In this document: positions 7,216 to 10,930 of the stretch, piece after piece | Layout of the letters: every line of letters begins with the position of its first letter | How positions within the stretch are numbered: position 1 is the stretch's first letter | NCBI GenBank assembly: GCA_002449595.1 | Contig: DJXE01000139.1 | Span: 1-10,930 of the forward strand | DNA length: 10,930 nt | Source: Lachnospiraceae bacterium UBA7012 | GTDB lineage: Bacteria > Bacillota > Clostridia > Lachnospirales > Lachnospiraceae | Reading direction: 5' to 3' | Notes under the pieces: generated by a model | Seen by the model: only the letters and a program-made list of their open reading frames with translations | Told to the model about the DNA's origin: nothing | Database searches by the model: none | Position numbers and translations under genes: made by a program

Positions 7216-7244
7216 TTGACACTTTGGTTAGCGTGAGCTAACAT
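7216..7244 (+). promoter_or_regulatory. Consensus plus-strand promoter with upstream A-tract
   Basis: TTGACA (7216-7221), 17-bp spacer, TAACAT (7239-7244); predicted start near 7251. The bases 7188-7210 are almost all A/G with A runs, resembling an UP element. A perfect -35 and exact spacing make this one of the strongest promoters in the window, yet no ordinary gene lies directly downstream on the plus strand. Confidence 0.8.
7227..7242. promoter_or_regulatory. Operator 1: inverted repeat inside the promoter
   Basis: GTTAGCGTGAGCTAAC: perfect 6-bp arms (GTTAGC/GCTAAC) around 4 bases, covering the spacer and first bases of the -10. A protein bound here would exclude RNA polymerase. The arms recall the GTTAG/CTAAC halves of DtxR/IdeR-type iron boxes, but the spacing (N6 between GTTAG and CTAAC) differs from the classical box, so the regulator is not assigned. 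Confidence 0.7.
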
Positions 7245-7255
7245 CTCAAATGTAA

Positions 7256-7271
7256 GTTAGCTGTATCTAAC
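7256..7271. promoter_or_regulatory. Operator 2: second copy of the inverted repeat just past the start site
   Basis: GTTAGCTGTATCTAAC: 5-bp arms, same 16-bp length as the copy at 7227-7242, 12 of 16 positions identical, offset by 29 bp. It covers about +6 to +21 of the predicted transcript. Two copies of one palindrome around a start site strongly suggest a dedicated repressor. Confidence 0.65.
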
Positions 7272-7299
7272 CAACATACAAGTATTTCCCCTATCGAGA

Positions 7300-7341
7300 G
7301 GCCGGTGATGGACGCCCATACATCACCGGCCGTTTCGATTT
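7300..7341 (+). terminator. Strong GC-rich hairpin, probable terminator or attenuator
   Basis: GGCCGGTGATG (7300-7310), 10-base loop, CATCACCGGCC (7321-7331): perfect 11-bp stem, followed on the plus strand by GTTTCGATTT, an interrupted T run. On the minus strand no T run follows. Best read as a plus-strand terminator for the short transcript, though the imperfect T run leaves room for partial read-through. Confidence 0.6.
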
Positions 7342-7670
7342 GCTGCCGCATGGACTGTGTTCCCATACAATTCTTCGCTTCCGGGCGGTTGGGATAACTT
7401 GTATGGGAACTCATCTGCTACCGCATCGATTATTCCTTCCCGGAAGTATTCGCTCTTCACTTCCCGCTGGACCTTCTCGTGGAGCAGATAAGCTACCGCA
7501 TTGATAGTGTTCCCATACAATTCTTCGCTTCCGATCGGCTTGGATAACAAGTATGGGAACTCATCTGCTACCGCATCGACTATTTCTTCCCGGAAGTATT
7601 CGCTCTTCACTTCCCGCCGGGCTGTCTCGTGGAGCAGATAAGCTACCGCATTGATAGTGTTCCCATACAA
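7323..7670 (-). CDS. Repeat-encoded open frame, 115 codons, function unknown, possibly a gene fragment
   Basis: The only open frame across the tandem repeat. It encodes two full 50-residue modules (LYGNTINAVAYLLHE, REVKSEYFRE, DAVADEFPY, SQP or SKP, GSEE) plus the first few residues of a third that turns into an unrelated tail ending in the stem of the 7300-7331 hairpin. Each module looks like two amphipathic helices. The start used is TTG 7668-7670; upstream the frame is closed by TGA about 40 bases away, no ribosome site precedes the TTG, and no minus-strand promoter is evident. Neither end looks like a natural protein terminus. The eight codons that differ between modules all change the residue, so there is no sign of purifying selection. 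Most likely a remnant or a non-coding repeat that happens to be open; a true small repeat protein is possible. I recognise no family. Confidence 0.3.
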   Translation of the reverse strand: MYGNTINAVAYLLHETARREVKSEYFREEIVDAVADEFPYLLSKPIGSEELYGNTINAVAYLLHEKVQREVKSEYFREGIIDAVADEFPYKLSQPPGSEELYGNTVHAAANRNGR

Positions 7671-7697
7671 TTCTTCGCTCCCGATCGGCTTGGATAA
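7342..7697. repeat. Direct tandem repeat, 150-bp period, about 2.4 copies
   Basis: Unit 1 is 7358-7507, unit 2 is 7508-7657, and a partial unit 3 is 7658-7697; degraded homology extends left to about 7342. Units 1 and 2 differ at 12 of 150 positions (92% identical); unit 3 differs from unit 2 at one of 40. The period is exactly 50 codons. Each full unit carries an inverted repeat: in unit 1 GTTCCCATACAA (7359-7370) with TTGTATGGGAAC (7399-7410), 12 perfect bp around 28 bases; in unit 2 the innermost two pairs are lost, leaving 10 bp. Unit 3 is cut off before its second arm. No flanking target-site duplication or transposase is visible. Confidence 0.95.
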
Positions 7698-7716
7698 ATG
7701 ATCCGCTCAAAAAGAC

Positions 7717-7725
7717 TGGTATAAT
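7717..7725 (+). promoter_or_regulatory. Extended -10 promoter for the rhamnosidase gene
   Basis: TGG followed by a perfect TATAAT (7720-7725) gives a TGnTATAAT extended -10 box; the -35 region (about 7697-7702, AATGAT) does not match, which is acceptable for this promoter class. The predicted start near 7732 gives a leader of about 56 bases before the ATG at 7788. The promoter begins 20 bp after the last recognisable repeat base. Confidence 0.7.
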
Positions 7726-7787
7726 AGATTACAAGCACCACCTCACTAAACAGCAAACACATCATCCGAAGAACGGGGAGAAGCAAA

Positions 7788-10004
7788 ATGAGCAAATGGA
7801 TCTGGCGCTTCGGCGAATTCGAAATATGGCACAATCTGCTGGTGCACACGAGACGGCAGGCGTACGGCTTCCCGGAGCCGCCGATCTGGAAAGTGCACAT
7901 GCCGGACCCGGTCGTCCGATTCGTGAAGGAGACGGAGACGGAAGGCGGCAAGATCCGCATCCGCGCGCTCGGCAGCTTCACGATGATGTACTACACCGGC
8001 GAGAATTACGAGACGGAGAGCAAGACCTGGGGCAAGGAAGAAGTCATCCTCCCGCCCGGAAAGGTGCGCATCCAGATCCTCGTCCAGAACAGGGACAGCT
8101 TCCCGGCGATCTACGTCGACGGCGTCGTGGAGAGCGACGAGACATGGCTCGCAAGCGATGCGACGCCGGACCTTAGGCCGGTCGGATGTACAGATCTTCT
8201 GTGCGATCCGGAGCACACGCCGGACGTCTTTCCTTTTGAATATGAAGAGATCAAGCCGGTCGCCAAGCAGTTCACGGAGAAGGGTGTCATCTACGACTTC
8301 GGTAAAGAAGTGATGGCGCGCACGCAGATCACAGGCCTTCCGGCGATTGCGGAAGCCGGCGAAGCAGGCTCAAGCGCCCGCCCCGTCACCGTCCGCTTCG
8401 GCGAGTCGCTCGAGGAAGTTCTGGACCCTGTCTGGTGCGTGGTCCGCTTTCGCGAAGTCCCCGAAAACGGCACGCTGGAATACCCGCCTTACGCGCTGCG
8501 CTATCTGTATATCGGTCTCGATGAGGAGGATCCGCAGGAAAAACTCTTCTCCTCCGCATCTGCAGCATCCCAGCACGACGGGCAGGGAGACAAGAACGCT
8601 TCCGACGCTGCGCCGGCGGCAGGCGGCGGCGAATGGGTGGATCCCGCCGCGCCACTCACGGCGGCTGCAGCGTCACCACTCAATCCGGAAGCAGCCTCAG
8701 CCCTCTCCAACCTGCAGGTCAGCGCGCAGACAGAGATGCTTCCGCTCACGCAGCGCGGCTTCTTCCGCGCGGAAGGCGACGACGTCCTGAACCGCGTGTT
8801 TGACGTCGCGGCGTACACCTTCCATCTGAATTGCCGGGAGTTTATTTTCGACGGCATCAAGAGAGACCGGTGGGTCTGGTCGGCGGACGCTTACCAGAGC
8901 CTTTACGTCAACCACTATCTCTACTGCGACCCTGAGATCGAGAAAAGAACGATCGCCGCACTCGGCGGCAAGCCCCCGATCAAGGAATACATCAACACGA
9001 TCATGGATTACAGCTACTTCTGGATCCTGAGCATTCTGGAGTACTACAAGTGGTACGGCGACGAGGGCTTCCTGAAGCAGATCTTCCCGCAGGCGCAGGA
9101 GATCATGAATTACTGCCTCGGAAGAAGGAGCGAAGACGGCCTGATCCGCGGGCGCGAGGAGGACTGGGTGTTTATCGACTGGGCGCCGATGGACAAGACC
9201 GGCGCGCTCTGCGGCGAGCAGATCCTTTTGGCGGCTGCACTGGCGGCATACGCCGAGATCGGCACCGTTGTCGGCATGCCGAAGGAGGAGCAGAATCAGT
9301 ACCGCGCCGACGCAAAGGCCGTGCAGGCACTGATCCAGGAGAGATTCTACGACAAAGAGCTCGGCGTCTTCGTCGACAGCTACGAGTCGGGCAAGCGCAA
9401 CGTGACGCGACAGAGCAACATTCTGGCTTATCTGTACCTGCCCTGCACCGACGAGCAGAAGAAGAACATCTACGAGCGCGTCGTCTGCAACGACGACGTC
9501 ATCCAGATCACGACGCCGTACTTCAAATTCTACGAAAACCAGGTCCACTGCATGGAGGGCAACGGCAGCCTGCTTGAGGAGAGCATCCACGACTATTACG
9601 GATCCATGCTGGATCTCGGGGCGACGACGCTTTACGAGCAGTATGACCCGAACGACAAGGGTGCCGAGCACTTCGCAATGTACGGCCGCCCGTTCGAAAA
9701 ATCCCTCTGCCACGCCTGGAGCACCAGCCCGATCTACCTGCTCGGCGCGTACCGCGCAGGCGTGCGGAACACCGGCGTCGCATTCAGCAGCTTTGAAGTG
9801 CGGCCGAATCCCGGCACGATCGGCACGTTCCATGCGGTCGTTCCCGTTCCGGGCGGCAGCGTCACTGTCGACGTCGTGAAGGACAACGCCTCAGAAAAGA
9901 GTACCGTCACCGCGATCTCGACGATTCCTGGAGGAACGCTGTATTTCGCAGGAGAAGAGAAGGTCCTGCCCGCTGGGGAAGCGGTCACGATTGCCGAAGG
10001 ATGA
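7788..10004 (+). CDS. GH78 alpha-L-rhamnosidase-like glycoside hydrolase, cytoplasmic
   Basis: 738 residues, GGGGAG ribosome site 7 bases before the ATG, no signal peptide, hence intracellular. Beta-rich N-terminal domains (about 1-255 and 313-330) precede an (alpha/alpha)6 barrel (about 331-660) and a C-terminal beta domain (665-738: FSSFEVRPNPG, VPVPGGSVTVDV), as in GH78. The catalytic stretch FDGIKRDRWVWSAD aligns with the DCPQRERLGWTGD motif: Asp355, Asp360 where the general-acid Glu usually stands, Asp367; SLCHAWSTSPIYLL (639-652) matches the conserved His-containing segment near the barrel end. It should release rhamnose from imported oligosaccharides or glycosides; exact substrate unknown. 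Oddity: residues 254-312 are an Ala/Ser/Pro/Gly low-complexity insertion. It is transcribed alone, convergent with hsp20, and no transporter or rhamnose-catabolism gene is near. Confidence 0.88.
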   Translation: MSKWIWRFGEFEIWHNLLVHTRRQAYGFPEPPIWKVHMPDPVVRFVKETETEGGKIRIRALGSFTMMYYTGENYETESKTWGKEEVILPPGKVRIQILVQNRDSFPAIYVDGVVESDETWLASDATPDLRPVGCTDLLCDPEHTPDVFPFEYEEIKPVAKQFTEKGVIYDFGKEVMARTQITGLPAIAEAGEAGSSARPVTVRFGESLEEVLDPVWCVVRFREVPENGTLEYPPYALRYLYIGLDEEDPQEKLFSSASAASQHDGQGDKNASDAAPAAGGGEWVDPAAPLTAAAASPLNPEAASALSNLQVSAQTEMLPLTQRGFFRAEGDDVLNRVFDVAAYTFHLNCREFIFDGIKRDRWVWSADAYQSLYVNHYLYCDPEIEKRTIAALGGKPPIKEYINTIMDYSYFWILSILEYYKWYGDEGFLKQIFPQAQEIMNYCLGRRSEDGLIRGREEDWVFIDWAPMDKTGALCGEQILLAAALAAYAEIGTVVGMPKEEQNQYRADAKAVQALIQERFYDKELGVFVDSYESGKRNVTRQSNILAYLYLPCTDEQKKNIYERVVCNDDVIQITTPYFKFYENQVHCMEGNGSLLEESIHDYYGSMLDLGATTLYEQYDPNDKGAEHFAMYGRPFEKSLCHAWSTSPIYLLGAYRAGVRNTGVAFSSFEVRPNPGTIGTFHAVVPVPGGSVTVDVVKDNASEKSTVTAISTIPGGTLYFAGEEKVLPAGEAVTIAEG

Positions 10005-10010
10005 CAAATT

Positions 10011-10041
10011 AAAAAAGGAACTGCCTGGTCAGGCAGTTCCT
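10011..10041 (-). terminator. Intrinsic terminator for hsp20, shared convergent hairpin
   Basis: AGGAACTGCCTG (10016-10027), GT, CAGGCAGTTCCT (10030-10041): perfect 12-bp stem. On the minus strand it is followed by six T (complement of 10011-10016), a textbook terminator for hsp20, about 90 bp past its stop. On the plus strand it begins 12 bases after the rhamnosidase stop but lacks a T run, so it can at best help end that transcript. Confidence 0.9.
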
Positions 10042-10128
10042 GTAAGAGTAGTAGCCTTATTGAATTGTTCTTCCGGCTTCGGCCGCCCCTTCGCAGGCAG
10101 CGGCGCTTCCGCCTTCCGTTTTTCCGCG

Positions 10129-10584
10129 TCAGCCCTCGATCATGATGGTCTTCTTCTCGGGGATGCGGACCGCTTCCTTCTTCGGGATGTTGAGCTTCAG
10201 GACGCCGTCTTCGAACTTCGCCTTGATGTCCTCTTCCGTGACGTTCTCGCCGACGTAGAAGCTTCTCTGCATCGTGCCGGTGTAGCGCTCCTGGCGGATC
10301 AGCTTGCCCTGCTTGTTGTTCTTCTCCTCTTCGAGGGCCTTCGCCGCGCTGACGGTCAGATAGCCGCTCTCGAGGTTCAGCTGGATCTCTTCCTTCTTGA
10401 AGCCGGGCAGGTCGATGTCGACTTCGAACTGGTCGTCGTGCTCACGCACATCGGTCTTCATCACATGTGCCGCGTTCTTGCCGTAAAGCTTTCTCTCCGT
10501 GTCATCAAAATCTCTGAATCTCGGGAAACTGAAATTCATCAGGTCATCAAACAAACCTTCGCCGAAAATAGTAGGATACAACAT
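10129..10584 (-). CDS. hsp20: Hsp20 / alpha-crystallin small heat-shock protein
   Basis: 151 residues from the ATG at 10584. A second ATG at 10590 lies only 2 bases from the very strong ribosome site AAAGGAGGTA, whereas 10584 is 8 bases away, so the shorter form (MLYPTIFGEGLFDDL) is chosen. Domains: short N-terminal arm (1-40), alpha-crystallin domain (about 41-136) with DLPGFKKEEI (58-67) and KFEDGVLKLNIPK (123-135), and a C-terminal tail with an IMI motif (147-149) used in oligomer assembly. It is an ATP-independent holdase that binds unfolding proteins in the cytoplasm. Regulation is visible: a perfect CIRCE operator at 10756-10782 overlapping the -35, implying HrcA repression. The leader is about 145 bases and contains a hairpin upstream of the ribosome site. 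Single-gene unit ended by the terminator at 10011-10041. Confidence 0.95.
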   Translation of the reverse strand: MLYPTIFGEGLFDDLMNFSFPRFRDFDDTERKLYGKNAAHVMKTDVREHDDQFEVDIDLPGFKKEEIQLNLESGYLTVSAAKALEEEKNNKQGKLIRQERYTGTMQRSFYVGENVTEEDIKAKFEDGVLKLNIPKKEAVRIPEKKTIMIEG

Positions 10585-10590
10585 GATCAT

Positions 10591-10600
10591 TACCTCCTTT
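10591..10600 (-). promoter_or_regulatory. Near-perfect ribosome binding site of hsp20
   Basis: AAAGGAGGTA on the minus strand pairs fully with the 16S 3' end. Its 8-base distance to ATG 10584 versus 2 to ATG 10590 decides the start codon. Confidence 0.85.
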
Positions 10601-10606
10601 ATCTTC

Positions 10607-10629
10607 TCCTCTCCGCCCCTGCGGGAGGA
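10607..10629 (-). other. Leader hairpin just upstream of the hsp20 ribosome site
   Basis: In the mRNA, UCCUC-CCGC pairs with GCGG-A-GAGGA: nine base pairs with a single A bulge and the loop AGGG. The CCUCC inside its 5' arm could alternatively pair with the GGAGG of the ribosome site, so two exclusive folds are possible. The local hairpin should be the more stable, leaving the ribosome site open. No four-U or ROSE-type pattern is seen. Confidence 0.45.
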
Positions 10630-10740
10630 TTCCTGTTATTGCGGTGGTTGAACTTCGGATCTTCTTCGGTCCCGTTCCTGACGCCGGTCTTTTTTGATCT
10701 TCGTCTCTGGAACCTGACCTCTTATCTTCGGTTCGATTAT

Positions 10741-10769
10741 GTTATATCACCGTTGTTAGCACTCGTCAA
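10741..10769 (-). promoter_or_regulatory. Sigma-A-type promoter of hsp20
   Basis: Minus strand TTGACG (10764-10769), 17-bp spacer, TATAAC (10741-10746); five of six matches in each box. Predicted start near 10734, giving a leader of about 150 bases. The -35 lies in the centre of the CIRCE element. Confidence 0.85.
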
Positions 10770-10782
10770 GTGTGAGTGCTAA
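10756..10782. promoter_or_regulatory. CIRCE operator (HrcA binding site)
   Basis: TTAGCACTC (10756-10764), 9 bases, GAGTGCTAA (10774-10782): an exact match to the CIRCE consensus. HrcA bound here would block the hsp20 promoter until heat or misfolding titrates the GroE-dependent repressor. hrcA itself is not in the window. Confidence 0.97.
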
Positions 10783-10848
10783 CAATTCTGTGAAGAATAT
10801 ATGAACTATTAATAAAGTCGTATTCTCAGCGATCCAATCCTTCATGAT

Positions 10849-10874
10849 TGCGGGGAATGAAGCTTTGCCCCGCA
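10849..10874. other. Hairpin in the right-hand intergenic stretch
   Basis: TGCGGGG (10849-10855), 12 bases, CCCCGCA (10868-10874). Neither strand has a following T run, so it is not a clear terminator. It may belong to the end of a gene beyond the right edge. Nothing else was identified between 10783 and 10930. Confidence 0.4.
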
Positions 10875-10930
10875 TTGAACCCACAAACAAAGCTCATCAT
10901 TCGCGTCAGTTATCCGCGAAATTAAACCCG

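Larger units (their letters stand above)
7251..7341 (+). ncRNA. Candidate short untranslated RNA or attenuated leader
   Basis: A transcript from the promoter at 7216-7244 would start near 7251 and meet the strong hairpin at 7300-7331 after about 50 bases, giving an RNA of roughly 90 nt. The only reading frame is ATG 7308, 29 codons, with its start inside the hairpin stem; AGAGG stands near it but the stem would hide it. Alternatives: a leader of a lost gene, or read-through into the repeats at 7342-7697, where it would be antisense to the reading frame 7323-7670. Confidence 0.4.

Noticed and set aside
7342..7697. CRISPR array
   Set aside because: The repeats are 150 bp long and contiguous without unique spacers, and no cas gene is near.
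7342..7697. Insertion sequence or MITE
   Set aside because: Inverted repeats lie inside each unit, not at the outer ends; no target duplication or transposase was seen. A mobile origin is not excluded but unsupported.
8697..9833. A 378-codon minus-strand frame inside the rhamnosidase gene
   Set aside because: Antisense shadow of GH78 codons; no promoter, ribosome site or domain.

Overview
The window reads as a chromosomal segment of a moderately GC-rich, low-GC-phylum Gram-positive anaerobe (Clostridia, probably a Lachnospiraceae-like gut or rumen lineage). This is inferred from the strong Shine-Dalgarno sequences, several TTG starts, a CIRCE-controlled hsp20, a REC-SARP response regulator paired with a LytS-type kinase, a cytoplasmic GH78 enzyme, and a membrane-anchored surface protein with a Thr/Ser/Glu/Gln-rich stalk. 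No rRNA, tRNA, CRISPR, transposase or phage gene is visible.

Layout: (1) 1-1187, minus: N-terminal 395 codons of a large surface protein that runs off the left edge. (2) 1313-7102, minus: a co-directional block read right to left: YgjV-like membrane protein, MATE transporter, 7-TM LytS-type histidine kinase, SARP-type response regulator, small membrane-anchored coiled-coil protein, HAD phosphatase, and a clear intrinsic terminator at 1313-1340. The genes from MATE to HAD are tightly packed (18 bp, then 117 bp holding a near-consensus internal promoter, then 2 and 7 bp). They look like one signalling/efflux unit in which the regulator and two accessory genes can also be transcribed separately. 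(3) 7103-7787: a compact region with no ordinary gene. It holds a consensus plus-strand promoter overlapped by two matching inverted-repeat operators, a strong hairpin about 50 bp beyond the predicted start site, and 2.4 copies of a 150-bp tandem repeat that is open only on the minus strand. (4) 7788-10004, plus: a GH78 alpha-L-rhamnosidase-like enzyme with an extended -10 promoter. (5) 10129-10584, minus: Hsp20 small heat-shock protein, convergent with the rhamnosidase, with a perfect CIRCE operator over its -35 and a long leader. (6) 10783-10930: intergenic, one hairpin only.

The most unusual parts are the operator/short-transcript/tandem-repeat island at 7187-7697 and the roughly 130-residue low-complexity insertion in the ATP lid of the histidine kinase. 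The rest is mostly recognisable housekeeping or accessory metabolism. All family assignments come from reading motifs by eye; no database search was run.
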